64,000 bases of DNA, from assembly GCA_963701015.1 (NCBI GenBank), contig OY969556.1:3968001-4032000 (forward strand), read 5' to 3'. The notes under the pieces are model-generated. The model was not told where the DNA came from and did not search any database. It saw nothing but the letters and a program-made list of their open reading frames with translations. Source of the stretch: MFD09286-c1 sp963701015 (GTDB lineage: Bacteria; Bacteroidota; Bacteroidia; Bacteroidales; DTGW01). Each line of letters starts with the position of its first letter. Position 1 is the first letter of the stretch. Positions 42,343 to 51,583 of the stretch are shown here, piece by piece. The position numbers were made by a program, and so were the translations under genes.

Positions 42343-42981
42343 TTACAAGTTATTTAATACATTATTATTTTTTTCAATCTTATGGATGTTCTCTTCAAGG
42401 AATTTAATGCCTTTTTCATTTGCTATTCCCCTTATATGGTAAATTATTACTTCGGCAAAAAAGTGCATAGATGTAAATTCATTTACCATTGAAACTTCAG
42501 CGCCTGTCAATTGTTCCGTTCGCATTGCTGTGAGTTTTGCTATAATTTCTTCATTTAGTTCCTGTCGGTACAAGCCTTGTTCTTTTCCTTTTTTAATGTT
42601 TAATAATATGCTTTCATACATCCTTTGGAACTTTTCGTTATGTGATTTATGATAAAGCTCCGGATAATATTTTTTCAAATCATATTCTGTTGAAGGGTTA
42701 TATTCTTTAACTTTATCATTCACAAATTTATGTACTGCAATTAATTCCTCAATTGCATTCATCCCGCAACAATTTATTTTTTCAAACTCGCACTTTCTAA
42801 AGTTCATTTCATGCTCCAACACTTTGGCTACCAGGTCGGTTTTATCGGTTACATACTGGTAGAGCGTTTTTTTCGAAATACCTAATTCGCGCGAAACATC
42901 ATCCATGGTTATGCTTTTTATACCATATTTTTGGTATAATGCAAGCACTTTGTCCAATATATTATTAAGTTCGTCGTTCAT
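42343..42981 (-). CDS. TetR/AcrR-family transcriptional regulator
   Basis: About 212 residues. The N-terminal helix-turn-helix reads NNILDKVLALYQKYGIKSITMDDVSRELGISKKTLYQYVTDKTDLVAKVL, the standard TetR pattern, while the C-terminal ligand-binding domain is divergent. I prefer the ATG at 42979-42981 (MNDELNN) over an upstream ATG at 43002, because the extra seven residues are not TetR-like. Its stop is 3 bp before the tolC start, so it is the first gene of the efflux operon it presumably represses. Inverted GGAAACA/TGTTTCC sites lie upstream. Confidence 0.9.
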   Translation of the reverse strand: MNDELNNILDKVLALYQKYGIKSITMDDVSRELGISKKTLYQYVTDKTDLVAKVLEHEMNFRKCEFEKINCCGMNAIEELIAVHKFVNDKVKEYNPSTEYDLKKYYPELYHKSHNEKFQRMYESILLNIKKGKEQGLYRQELNEEIIAKLTAMRTEQLTGAEVSMVNEFTSMHFFAEVIIYHIRGIANEKGIKFLEENIHKIEKNNNVLNNL

Positions 42982-43012
42982 GGGTGTAAAAGTAAAAAAC
43001 ATTTTTCACATA

Positions 43013-43058
43013 GGAAACAAAAAATACAATAAATGTTTCCAATATATTTTTCGTTTCC
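43013..43058. promoter_or_regulatory. Candidate TetR operator upstream of the efflux operon
   Basis: Inverted arms GGAAACA (43013-43019) and TGTTTCC (43034-43040), with 14 bases between, and a third half-site CGTTTCC at 43052-43058. They lie 32-77 bp upstream of the tetR start in the divergent region, where a repressor of this operon would be expected to bind. Confidence 0.4.
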
Positions 43059-43196
43059 TTATTTGTTAATTACAATTATTTAATATTTAGTACATTAAAT
43101 AATTAATCAAATCCAATAAATTTGTGCATTAACTAATTGTCACATTGATTAATTTATTCATTTTCTTAAACTATTTTTGAGTTAAATTTTGAAATT

Positions 43197-43508
43197 ATGA
43201 CCAAAGCCGAACTTCAAATTTTATTAAACCAGGTGAATGCAACCGATTCTTCGACTGTCGAAAATATTAAAGCATATATTTCATTGGTAAAGTTGTGTGC
43301 TGAAAAATTGCTGGCTTTGCAACAGGAAGAAAAAAACCCTATGCTCGATGCCTGGTTAACAATGGGTATTGAAGAAATACGAAAGGATTTATCAGGGAGG
43401 TTAACCAATGGTTTCGAAAATTTGAGCCCTGAAAAACGTAAAACTGAATTTATGTATTCGAAGTCAACCATTACTATGGCATTGACAAATATTTTAATGA
43501 ACTTATAG
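43197..43508 (+). CDS. Hypothetical protein, 103 residues
   Basis: A 103-residue cytoplasmic-looking protein with no signal peptide, membrane segment or recognised motif. It appears helical: the N-terminal half (AELQILLNQVNATDSSTVENIKAYISLVKLCAEKLLALQQEEKN) has heptad-like leucines, and the C-terminal part has EEIRKDLSGRLTNGF. It is divergent from the TetR operon and precedes the DUF2807 gene by 37 bp on the same strand. A TAAATTTG box at 43117-43124 could serve as its -7 element, although no TTG is correctly spaced. Confidence 0.6.
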   Translation: MTKAELQILLNQVNATDSSTVENIKAYISLVKLCAEKLLALQQEEKNPMLDAWLTMGIEEIRKDLSGRLTNGFENLSPEKRKTEFMYSKSTITMALTNILMNL

Positions 43509-43545
43509 AGTGCAATTTTTGAACTGAAATAAATAAATAAATGAT

Positions 43546-44232
43546 ATGAAAAAGTTTATAATTATTACAGCTGTTATATTTCTGGCTATTACAATAAATG
43601 CTCAGGATTTTCTTTATAAGAAAACAGGGAAATTTAACAAAATTGAAGTTTTTGGAAGTATTGAAATTACACTTGTTAAGGGAAATGCCGATAGTGTTAA
43701 ATTAATGGGTGATAATGAAATTCTGGGAAAAGTATCTGTTGAGGTTGAAAATGGTTTGCTGACAATAAGTGCTACCGATAGAATATTCAGCAAACATAAA
43801 AATGTAATGGCAACTGTATTTTATAACAAGTTGGATAATCTAAAAACACGCAGTGGAGCTGAAATAAACAGCACTAAAGCAATACAATCAGATACGCTTG
43901 CCATTGAAGCTGCCGGCGGTTCAAGGGTTGATATTAAAGCCGAATGCAAAAGTATAAAGACAAACGCTGTTGAAGGAGCTACAATATCGCTTGAAGGCAA
44001 AGCAAACAATTTGAATTGCGAAACAACAACAGGTGGTATTTTTGTTGGTTTTGAATTTAAGTGCGATTCAATTACCGCTAAAACAAGTACCGGAGGTTTG
44101 GCTAAAATTTATCCGGTAAATATGCTGGATGCTTCTGCATCCATGGGAGGTCAGGTTATCTACAGGGGAAACCCGGCTAAAAAGAAGGAACATACAATTT
44201 TAGGAGGAACTATTGAAAATACTGCTGAATAA
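43546..44232 (+). CDS. DUF2807 (GIN domain) secreted protein
   Basis: A 228-residue exported protein: signal peptide MKKFIIITAVIFLAITINAQ, then a right-handed beta-helix-like DUF2807 domain. Characteristic segments are FNKIEVFGSIEITLVKGNADSVKLMGDN, LDNLKTRSGAEINSTKAIQSDTLAIEAAGGSRVDIKAEC and AKTSTGGLAKIYPVNMLDASASMGGQVIYRGNP. The function of this Bacteroidota-rich family is not known; it is thought to be periplasmic or surface-exposed. It probably forms an operon with the hypothetical gene 37 bp upstream. Confidence 0.88.
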   Translation: MKKFIIITAVIFLAITINAQDFLYKKTGKFNKIEVFGSIEITLVKGNADSVKLMGDNEILGKVSVEVENGLLTISATDRIFSKHKNVMATVFYNKLDNLKTRSGAEINSTKAIQSDTLAIEAAGGSRVDIKAECKSIKTNAVEGATISLEGKANNLNCETTTGGIFVGFEFKCDSITAKTSTGGLAKIYPVNMLDASASMGGQVIYRGNPAKKKEHTILGGTIENTAE

Positions 44233-44326
44233 GCAATTCAAGTAATTTACTGCTTATCATTGCTAAATTAACAAGGAATGTAGAGTATTTATTATTTTTA
44301 ATGGCTTTTATAAATAACCTTGTCGA

Positions 44327-44911
44327 TTAGGATTTGCCAAACCGTAATGGTGCAATTTTTTGCTTTTGTTCCGAATCATGAATTAATATCGACAGTCTTT
44401 TTCTTTGGGTTTCAGCTTGTTTGGCACTCATAACCCACCATATTGCAGGTTTTTTGTACGATGGCGGCATTGATTCAAAATATTCCCATGCAATTTTATT
44501 GAGCTTGAATTCTGCTTCATAATTTTCCGCGAGTGAAATTGATTTCTGTTCAAATGAATATTGGTTAATCTGTTTTTCTGTTATATTTTCGAATGCTTTT
44601 ATAGCTTCTGGTTTCACAAATCCTTGCTTTATAAACTCTTTCATCTTGTTAATATTTACCTGGCTCCAGGTACTTTTTGGATTGCGCGGTGTAAAACGGA
44701 TTTTATAGCTTTTTTCATCTATTGTTTTCCGAATACCATCAATCCATCCAAAACAAAGCGCTTCGTCAACCGATTGTTCCCAGTTAATGCTAGTTATCTC
44801 TGAACCTTTTTTATAATAGCCTAACCATAATTCTTTTGAATTGGTATAATTTTTTTCGAACCATACATGCAATTCATTTTGATTTTTAAAAAAGACAATC
44901 TCAGTTTCCAT
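44327..44911 (-). CDS. YdeI/OmpD-associated family protein
   Basis: A 194-residue cytoplasmic protein with the YdeI/OmpD-associated family signature: the block LWLGYYKKGSEITSINWEQSVDEALCFGWIDGIRKTIDE near the N-terminus, IRFTPRNPKSTWSQVNINKM, and the terminal W...PP..KKPAIWWVMSAKQAETQRKRL. Members are sometimes called bacteriocin-protection proteins, but the mechanism is unclear. It is the last gene of a leftward operon with deoC (7-bp gap) and ispD. Confidence 0.88.
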   Translation of the reverse strand: METEIVFFKNQNELHVWFEKNYTNSKELWLGYYKKGSEITSINWEQSVDEALCFGWIDGIRKTIDEKSYKIRFTPRNPKSTWSQVNINKMKEFIKQGFVKPEAIKAFENITEKQINQYSFEQKSISLAENYEAEFKLNKIAWEYFESMPPSYKKPAIWWVMSAKQAETQRKRLSILIHDSEQKQKIAPLRFGKS

Positions 44912-44918
44912 TTCAAAG

Positions 44919-45632
44919 TCAATTTTTAAATCGTTCTTTTGCTTCCTTCATTATACTTTCAGTTGCTGTTGCTCCAACACGAGTTGCCCCAAGTTTCCGA
45001 AATTTCAATACTTCATCTAAAGTCCTCACTCCGCCAGAGGCTTTTATCTGCATATGCTCCGGACAGTACTTGCGAAGCAATTGAATATCATGTTCCGTGG
45101 CACCTTTATAATAATACTTCCCGTTATCATCTTTTATAAAACCATATCCGGTTGAAGTTTTTACAAAATTTACTTTATTTTTTTCGCAAAGCTGGCAAAG
45201 CCTTATTTTATCATCATCCTTCACTACAAAATCGGTTTCAAAAATTACCTTAAGTATAACTTTACTTTTTAAACAAACTTCTGAAACCATTTTCAATTCA
45301 TTATCAATATAGTCCCAGTCGCCTTGCAATGCTTTGGCAATATTTATAACCATATCCACTTCAGTTGCACCGTCGGCAATAACTTGCATTGCTTCTGCTA
45401 CTTTTATTGAACTGGTGCTGTTGCCATGAGGGAAACCTATTACAGCGCAAATCGCGACGTTTGAATTATTCAAAAGTTCTTTGGCCATCGACGTATGATA
45501 TGGTTTCACACAAACAGTTGCGGTACCATATTTTTTAGCAACTTCACAATTTCTCCTAAGATCATCATCGGTAAATGTTGGATGAAGAATAGAATGGTCG
45601 ATCATTTTAGCAATTTCTGCAATTGTTATCAT
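44919..45632 (-). CDS. deoC: Deoxyribose-phosphate aldolase
   Basis: A 237-residue class I aldolase that reversibly splits 2-deoxyribose 5-phosphate into glyceraldehyde 3-phosphate and acetaldehyde in nucleoside catabolism. IDHSILHPTF near residue 11 and EVDMVINI at 91-98 contain active-site Asp residues. The Schiff-base lysine is K158 in NFVKTSTGYGF, and the second conserved lysine is K197 in QIKASGGVRTL. The gene follows ispD with a 7-bp gap on the same strand. Confidence 0.94.
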   Translation of the reverse strand: MITIAEIAKMIDHSILHPTFTDDDLRRNCEVAKKYGTATVCVKPYHTSMAKELLNNSNVAICAVIGFPHGNSTSSIKVAEAMQVIADGATEVDMVINIAKALQGDWDYIDNELKMVSEVCLKSKVILKVIFETDFVVKDDDKIRLCQLCEKNKVNFVKTSTGYGFIKDDNGKYYYKGATEHDIQLLRKYCPEHMQIKASGGVRTLDEVLKFRKLGATRVGATATESIMKEAKERFKN

Positions 45633-45639
45633 TTGCCTA

Positions 45640-46308
45640 TTATTTTTTATTCATTAAAGCTTCAGCAATAAGTAAATCGGTTTGGGTTGTAATTTTAATA
45701 TTTTCGCGATTCCCTTCCACCAGTATTATTTTTGTTCCTATTTTTTCAACCAAGCTGGCATCATCAGTAAAATCAGGATGATAAGGTTGCTTATAGGCTT
45801 CTTTTAATAATTTTATATCAAAAATCTGTGGTGTTTGAACAAGTGCAAATGAATCGCGGTTTACTTGCCGGCTTTCGTTTTCTATCAACTCCCGTATAGA
45901 ATCGACAGGTGTAACCACGGGAATTGCATTTCCCATTCTGGCTGCAGTTTCGAAACATCGTTGCAAGGTTTCAACACTTACTAAGGGCCGAACAGCATCA
46001 TGAACAGCTACAAGTCCATTGCTTTCTATTACATTTAAACTATTCAATACCGAATGAAACCTGGTTTCACCACCTGCAATTATTTTATGAGGTATAGTAA
46101 AATTATATTCTTTACAGAGCGATTGCCAGCTTTCAATATAATCCTGGGGTAGGGTAACAATTAATTTTATGTTGCTGTCGTAAACAAAAAACGAACGAAT
46201 TGTGTGCATTAAAACCGGCAAACCTTTTAGGTTCATAAATTGTTTAGGTAAAGTTGACCCGAAACGCTGGCCTCTTCCACCGGCAACAATAATGGCAAAA
46301 CGGTTCAT
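45640..46308 (-). CDS. ispD: 2-C-methyl-D-erythritol 4-phosphate cytidylyltransferase
   Basis: A 222-residue enzyme of the non-mevalonate isoprenoid pathway, making CDP-ME from MEP and CTP. The CTP-binding N-terminus IIVAGGRGQRFGSTLPKQF is intact. AVHDAVRPLVS at about residue 103 and FTDDASLVE near the C-terminus supply the conserved Asp and Arg residues. Length and order match bacterial IspD. It is the first gene of the ispD-deoC-ydeI leftward operon; its start is 119 bp from the divergent DUF2461 gene. Confidence 0.93.
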   Translation of the reverse strand: MNRFAIIVAGGRGQRFGSTLPKQFMNLKGLPVLMHTIRSFFVYDSNIKLIVTLPQDYIESWQSLCKEYNFTIPHKIIAGGETRFHSVLNSLNVIESNGLVAVHDAVRPLVSVETLQRCFETAARMGNAIPVVTPVDSIRELIENESRQVNRDSFALVQTPQIFDIKLLKEAYKQPYHPDFTDDASLVEKIGTKIILVEGNRENIKITTQTDLLIAEALMNKK

Positions 46309-46427
46309 AAATTTTTTGGTTTAATCATTGGTGAAAAGGTACAAGTTTATTTTAAAATTTATTTATTCAATATTGCAAAACTGGTTTAAATTTTTCGTAA
46401 AATTAAATTCATTTTATAGTTCAAAAT

Positions 46428-47093
46428 ATGATTAGTACAAAATTGACAAGTTTTCTGGAAGCATTGAAGGAAAACAATGACCGTGAATGGTTTAATGCAA
46501 ATAAAACCTGGTATAACGAAGTAAAGGCTGAATTTGAAGCATTTACAGCTAAAATGATTGCTATTGTTGGGAAAATTGATCCTGATGTTGCTTATCTTGA
46601 ACCTAAAGATTGTTTGTTCAGGATTTACAGGGACACTCGTTTCTCACATAATAAAGTACCTTATAAAACCAATATGGGAGCCTATATTACCAAAGGTGGT
46701 AAAAGTGGAAATTTTGCCGGATATTATTTTCATATCGAACCAGGTTCATGTTTTCTGGCAGGTGGAATATACATGCCAATGCCCGATGTGCTTAAAAAAA
46801 TAAGAACAGAAATTTATGAAAATAGTGATGAGTTTTTATCTATTATAAATAACACTGTGTTTAAAAAGCATTTCGGGAATATTGACGATGAAATGAAATT
46901 GAAAACTCCTCCCAAGGGATTTCCAAAAGATTTTGAACATATTGAATATTTAAAATTTAAAAATTATACAGTTAGCAAAGCTGTTCCTGAAAAAATTTTC
47001 AGAAGCGAAAAATTTTTTAGTGAGATTACCGAAGTATTTACAATTTTGAAACCTTTGAACCAGTATTTAAATCAGGCAATTTTGCAGGATTAG
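46428..47093 (+). CDS. DUF2461 family protein
   Basis: A 221-residue protein with the DUF2461 (TIGR02453) pattern: FLEALKENNDREWFNANKTWY, then IYRDTRFSHNKVPYKTNMGAYI, GYYFHIEPGSCFLAGGIYMP and the C-terminal PKGFPKDFEHIEYLKFKNYTVSKAV. Function is unknown. It appears cytoplasmic. It is a lone plus-strand gene, divergent from ispD. Confidence 0.9.
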   Translation: MISTKLTSFLEALKENNDREWFNANKTWYNEVKAEFEAFTAKMIAIVGKIDPDVAYLEPKDCLFRIYRDTRFSHNKVPYKTNMGAYITKGGKSGNFAGYYFHIEPGSCFLAGGIYMPMPDVLKKIRTEIYENSDEFLSIINNTVFKKHFGNIDDEMKLKTPPKGFPKDFEHIEYLKFKNYTVSKAVPEKIFRSEKFFSEITEVFTILKPLNQYLNQAILQD

Positions 47094-47484
47094 CAGTTTT
47101 ATAACAATTCTTAACAAAACGTAGGGTAATATTTGATATTTATATAACTTTGCTAAGTTTTTCGGAAACTAAAAACAGCTATAAGCTACTGAAAAACAAG
47201 TAATTAATTGAAATTTATGTTTACGCCTTTCACTCAAATGTTATTCTTGCCTGCTATTGCCAATGTTATATATTTCCATAATTCATTCAGGTTTTGTAAC
47301 TTTTGTTTTGCTACTCGTTATTTCACAATTAAGTTGTAATAATGAGAGCAGCAAATTATTATATTGCCCTAAACTGCTACTTGAATGAAATAGGGTATAA
47401 TTTGAATCAATTCTCCAAACTACTTATTTATTTAAATTACAATTTTAACAGATCAATTATAAACAATTATAAAAATAGAAATAT
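47094..47484. other. Intergenic region upstream of the phosphate transporter
   Basis: About 390 bp without a supported gene. A TAACTTTG box at 47145-47152 matches the Bacteroidota -7 consensus, but no TTG lies at the right distance. Two frames of 40-50 codons (47218-47340 and 47342-47499) are open on the plus strand without coding character and overlap the transporter start. I regard them as chance. Confidence 0.35.
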
Positions 47485-48900
47485 ATGTTTGGTTTAAACC
47501 TTGTAATGACACTTTTATTATTGCTATGCTTAGTTGCCGCATGTGCTTTTGAATTTATCAATGGGTTTCACGATACGGCAAATGCTGTGGCTACAATAAT
47601 TTATACCAGGTCAATGAAACCAACTATTGCTGTAATTTGGTCGGGAATTTGGAATTTCATTGGGGTTTATATTGGTGGTATTGCTGTTGCAATGGGCATT
47701 GTTAGTTTACTTTCAAATACAATACTGGTTGATTCCAATATTTACCATTCTATAGCAATGATACTAGCATTGGTAATTACTGCAATTATATGGAATTTGG
47801 GCACATGGTACATTGGCTTGCCTTGCTCAAGTTCACATTCCTTAATTGGTTCTATTTTTGGAGTAGGTTTAGCCTATATGCTTATTCCCGGTGCTGGCGA
47901 TGTAGCTTTAAACTGGGCAAAAGTTAAAGATGTAGGTCTATCGTTGTTAATTTCCCCGGTTATTGGTTTTGGCCTTGCAATTGGTGTTATGGCTCTTTTT
48001 AAAAAATATTTCAAACAACCGGCTTTGTATGAAGAGGATCCAAAACGTAAACATCCACCGTTTGGAATTAGAATTTTTCTCATTTTAACCAGTACAATTT
48101 TAAGTTATGTGCATGGTTCCAACGACGGTCAAAAAGGGGTAGGACTGATTATGATTATCCTAATAGCCCTGGTTCCTGCCAAATTTTCGGTTGATGCAGG
48201 TAAATCACCCGAAACCCTTGCCGATAGGGTTATAATAATGAATAATACTATAGTTAAGATAGATTCGTCGAATATTGCAGTTGAAGATAAATTAAGCTGC
48301 CAGCTAATTAGCGATAAGTTCTCCGAAATGCGCATGATATTGGATAACCATAAGGAGTTTAATTCAATTCCCGGTAAGGATGTTGCTTTGTTGCGCAAAG
48401 ATATTAGCAGTGTTTCTAAGGAAATTAAAGCTTTGCTTGAACCAAAATCAGACAGGCCGGATATTCAATTGTCAAAAGACGATAATAGAATATTGAAAGA
48501 TGGTGTTGACTATTTTAAAGGCTATAATGAATATGCTCCCTGGTGGGTTATTCTGCTTATATCAGTTTGTCTTGGATTAGGAACTATGATTGGTTGGAAA
48601 AGAATTGTTATTACAGTAGGTGAAAAAATTGGTAAAACGCCTTTGAATTATGCACAAGGGGCAACGGCAAACCTTGTAGCTGCCGGTACTATTGGATTAT
48701 CAACTTTTTTTGGCCTTCCGGTAAGTACAACGCATGTATTGTCATCAGGTGTAGCCGGATCGATGGTTGCTACCAAAGGTATTAAAAACCTGAAAATGAA
48801 GACGGTTAAGAATATCCTGGTTGCATGGTTAATTACACTTCCGGTAACTATTGTGCTGGCTGGTGCAATTTTTCTTTTGTTACGTTGGCTAATGCCATAA
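47485..48900 (+). CDS. PiT-family inorganic phosphate transporter
   Basis: A 471-residue integral membrane protein with two PiT signatures: GFHDTANAVATIIYTRSMKP (about 27-46) and, in the second half, GLPVSTTHVLSSGVAGSMVATKG. A hydrophilic loop of about 130 residues (AGKSPETLADRV ... SKDDNRILKDG) links the halves. PiT permeases move phosphate with protons or as a metal-phosphate complex. Length is typical. It precedes Kup by 77 bp on the same strand, so the two transporter genes may be co-transcribed. It has no adjacent regulator. Confidence 0.92.
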   Translation: MFGLNLVMTLLLLLCLVAACAFEFINGFHDTANAVATIIYTRSMKPTIAVIWSGIWNFIGVYIGGIAVAMGIVSLLSNTILVDSNIYHSIAMILALVITAIIWNLGTWYIGLPCSSSHSLIGSIFGVGLAYMLIPGAGDVALNWAKVKDVGLSLLISPVIGFGLAIGVMALFKKYFKQPALYEEDPKRKHPPFGIRIFLILTSTILSYVHGSNDGQKGVGLIMIILIALVPAKFSVDAGKSPETLADRVIIMNNTIVKIDSSNIAVEDKLSCQLISDKFSEMRMILDNHKEFNSIPGKDVALLRKDISSVSKEIKALLEPKSDRPDIQLSKDDNRILKDGVDYFKGYNEYAPWWVILLISVCLGLGTMIGWKRIVITVGEKIGKTPLNYAQGATANLVAAGTIGLSTFFGLPVSTTHVLSSGVAGSMVATKGIKNLKMKTVKNILVAWLITLPVTIVLAGAIFLLLRWLMP

Positions 48901-48977
48901 AATATTAATTAAATGAAATGAATTTTAAAAGGGGGATTTGGGGAAAAACGCTGTAAGTTAAATTTATTTCTATTTGA

Positions 48978-50936
48978 ATGAAAAAAAATGAAGTCGGTAA
49001 AATTGCCGGTATTAGTCTATCAGGATTAATAGTTACACTTGGAATTGTTTATGGCGATATTGGTACTTCGCCTTTATACGTTATGAGTGCCATAGCAGGT
49101 AGCATAGCACATATTGACAGAAATTTTATTTTAGGCGGTTTGTCATGTATTATTTGGACACTAACCATGCAAACCACGATTAAGTATGTTATTATTACCC
49201 TTCGGGCTGATAATAAGGGTGAAGGTGGAATATTTTCGTTATTTGCATTAATCAGGAGAAAACTACCCTGGGCATATATTCTGGCTATTGTTGGGGGAGG
49301 TGCCCTGCTTGCCGATGGTATTATTACTCCTGCTATTACAGTAGTTTCAGCAGTTGAAGGATTAACATTAATTTATCCTCAAATAAGTATTATTCCTATT
49401 GTTTTGGTTATTATAACTGCCCTGTTTGTTGTTCAACAATTTGGGACCAAGTTTGTTGGCAGTTCTTTTGGTCCTATTATGTTTTTTTGGTTCTTAATGC
49501 TGAGTATCCTGGGAATGATTCAAATTGTTAAAGCACCATTTATACTCAATGCGTTCAATCCTTATTATGTATATGTTTTTCTTTCAAAGTATCCTGGAGG
49601 TTTTATATTGCTTGGTGCAGTTTTTCTGGCAACAACTGGTGCCGAAGCATTATATTCCGATTTAGGCCATTGTGGGATTAAAAATATAAGGATTAGCTGG
49701 ATATACGTAAAATTTACTTTAATTGTAAACTACCTGGGCCAGGGAGCATGGATATTATCGAAACATTATGTGCCAGGTTCAAATCCATTTTTTGCTACCA
49801 TGCCAAAATGGTTTTTAATGCCAGGCATTACTATAGCTACTGCTGCTGCTATTATTGCAAGTCAGGCCTTAATATCAGGTTCGTTTACTTTAATCAGTGA
49901 AGCCATGTCACTGAACCTTTGGCCTAAAATGAAAAAATCTTATCCTACCCAAATTAAAGGTCAGGTATATATGCCAGCTATTAACTGGTTTTTATTTATT
50001 GGTTGTGTATTTGTTATCCTGTTTTTTCAGCAATCCGAAAAAATGCAGGCTGCTTATGGTTTGTCAATCACAATCACCATGTTAATGACTACTACGCTAC
50101 TTATGTTCTACCTGATGCTAAAAAAGGTGAATTTTTATCTAATTGGCTTGTTTGTTTTTACCTATGTGGCAATAGAAGGAGCATTCCTTCTTGCTAATTT
50201 ACATAAGTTTGTAAATGGAGGATGGTTTACCATTATGCTGGCAAGCATATTTATTCTTTTAATGTACGGATGGTATAATGCACGTAAAATTAGGAACAGC
50301 TTTTTTGTATTTGTTAAAATATCTGATTATGCCGAAGTTATTACTGCACTTAGTAAAGATAAAAGTGTACCGAAATATGCCACTAACCTTGTTTACATTA
50401 CCCGTGCAAATTATCACGATGAAATAGAATCAAAAATAATTTATTCCATTATGAACAAACAGCCTAAAAGGGCTGATGTTTATTGGTTTGTCCATGCCGA
50501 TATTTTAGATGAACCCAATACTTTTGAATATGAAGTTACCCAAATTGTTCCGGGTACAATTATAAAAGTCGATTTCCGCCTGGGCTTCAAAGTTGAACCT
50601 CGTATAAACCTTTACTTTAAACAGGTCTTGGACGATATGGAAATGAATAACGAAATTGATTTAACGAGTAGGTACGAATCGCTACGAAAATACAATATTG
50701 ATAGTGACTTCGTATTTGTAATTATCGACCGTATTCCTAATCACGATTACGATTTTTCACCTCACGATAAATTAATGATGGGACTGTACAGGCTTTTACA
50801 CCATTTGGGAATAAGTGAAACACGTGCATTTGGCCTCGATACCAGCAGTGTAATTATTGAGAAAGTGCCTTTGATGATTGATAAAAGTTACAAAAGGATT
50901 ATTAAGCGGAGATTACCGCCTGCTGAGAAGGTTTGA
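48978..50936 (+). CDS. kup: Low-affinity potassium uptake protein Kup
   Basis: A 652-residue K+ uptake permease of the KUP/HAK/KT family. The family motif YGDIGTSPLYVM occurs at about residue 25, followed by about 12 membrane segments with GGEGGIFSLF-like ENKGEGGIFSLFALIRR, then GAVFLATTGAEALYSDLGHCG and LISGSFTLISEAMSLNLWP. A cytoplasmic C-terminal domain of about 200 residues follows from residue 455. It is similar in length to E. coli Kup. It follows PiT on the same strand. Confidence 0.93.
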   Translation: MKKNEVGKIAGISLSGLIVTLGIVYGDIGTSPLYVMSAIAGSIAHIDRNFILGGLSCIIWTLTMQTTIKYVIITLRADNKGEGGIFSLFALIRRKLPWAYILAIVGGGALLADGIITPAITVVSAVEGLTLIYPQISIIPIVLVIITALFVVQQFGTKFVGSSFGPIMFFWFLMLSILGMIQIVKAPFILNAFNPYYVYVFLSKYPGGFILLGAVFLATTGAEALYSDLGHCGIKNIRISWIYVKFTLIVNYLGQGAWILSKHYVPGSNPFFATMPKWFLMPGITIATAAAIIASQALISGSFTLISEAMSLNLWPKMKKSYPTQIKGQVYMPAINWFLFIGCVFVILFFQQSEKMQAAYGLSITITMLMTTTLLMFYLMLKKVNFYLIGLFVFTYVAIEGAFLLANLHKFVNGGWFTIMLASIFILLMYGWYNARKIRNSFFVFVKISDYAEVITALSKDKSVPKYATNLVYITRANYHDEIESKIIYSIMNKQPKRADVYWFVHADILDEPNTFEYEVTQIVPGTIIKVDFRLGFKVEPRINLYFKQVLDDMEMNNEIDLTSRYESLRKYNIDSDFVFVIIDRIPNHDYDFSPHDKLMMGLYRLLHHLGISETRAFGLDTSSVIIEKVPLMIDKSYKRIIKRRLPPAEKV

Positions 50937-50996
50937 GAATGCGAATGTGCAAATGTATTTATGTGCTGATGTGCAAATATGCAGATTGTTAGTTGG

Positions 50997-51299
50997 TTAT
51001 TTTTCTATTATTCTGTTTTTTAAATCCATTCGTTCGTGAAGTATCCTAATAATTTCAACATTATTTTTCTCAATTAAACGATAAAAAACGATATGTTTTC
51101 CAACTTGGTAACCCTTAAGATTGTCAACTATCCCTAAATATGGTCTCCCAATTTTTGGATTACCTGTAATTTCATTAAAACTTTCAATTAAAATAAGGTA
51201 ATACCTATCTGCTTGGTTTTCTGACCAATTATCAAATGTGTATTCCCAAATTCCTGCTAAATCATCAACAGCCTTATTAGTCAGATGATATTTAGACAT
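50997..51299 (-). CDS. RelE/ParE-family toxin
   Basis: A 100-residue ParE-like toxin: N-terminal KYHLTNKAVDDLAGIWEYTFDNWSENQADRYYLILIESF, then the conserved G-R-P-Y (NPKIGRPYLGI) and the C-terminal HIVFYRLIEKNNVEIIRILHERMD. ParE toxins inhibit DNA gyrase, and RelE relatives cleave mRNA on the ribosome; the short sequence fits ParE better. Its start overlaps the antitoxin stop by 8 bp (51292-51299), a standard type II arrangement. Confidence 0.9.
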   Translation of the reverse strand: MSKYHLTNKAVDDLAGIWEYTFDNWSENQADRYYLILIESFNEITGNPKIGRPYLGIVDNLKGYQVGKHIVFYRLIEKNNVEIIRILHERMDLKNRIIEK

Positions 51300-51537
51300 T
51301 TCTTTTTGATTTCAACAATTTTAAATGCTTGTCAGGGTCGAAATCTTTCGAAATACTACTTTCAATACCTTCATTAATAGCATTCTTTAATGCTATTACT
51401 TTATTTTCTTCTTCTTCTAATAGTCTTAATCCAGCACGAATGACTTCACTTGTATTATTATATCTCCCTGAGATTACTCTGTTTTGAACAAATTTATCAA
51501 AATAAGATCCTAAGGATATTGAAGTATTTCTGTTCAT
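51292..51537 (-). CDS. ParD-family antitoxin
   Basis: An 81-residue antitoxin: the N-terminal ribbon-helix-helix (TSISLGSYFDKFVQNRVISGRYNNTSEVIRAGLRLLEEEE) binds DNA, and the C-terminal tail (ALKNAINEGIESSISKDFDPDKHL) binds the toxin. SGRYNNTSEVIRAGLRLLE is typical of ParD/CC2985. It overlaps the toxin gene by 8 bp and has its own promoter with a central palindrome just upstream. Confidence 0.9.
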   Translation of the reverse strand: MNRNTSISLGSYFDKFVQNRVISGRYNNTSEVIRAGLRLLEEEENKVIALKNAINEGIESSISKDFDPDKHLKLLKSKRNV

Positions 51538-51552
51538 AAATCAAATTTTTCT

Positions 51553-51583
51553 CAAAAGTACCAAATTTTGGTATATTGGTCAA
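51553..51583 (-). promoter_or_regulatory. Promoter and operator of the ParDE operon
   Basis: On the minus strand TTG (plus 51581-51583) and TACTTTTG (51553-51560) are separated by 20 bp, an excellent match to the Bacteroidota -33/-7 promoter (TTG ... TAnnTTTG). Between and over the -7 box lies a palindrome TACCAAA-T-TTTGGTA (51559-51573). A RHH antitoxin would bind it to shut off the operon. The predicted leader is about 10 nt. Confidence 0.7.

Noticed and set aside
47218..47499. Two 40-50-codon frames before the PiT gene
   Set aside because: There is no coding character; one overlaps the transporter start.
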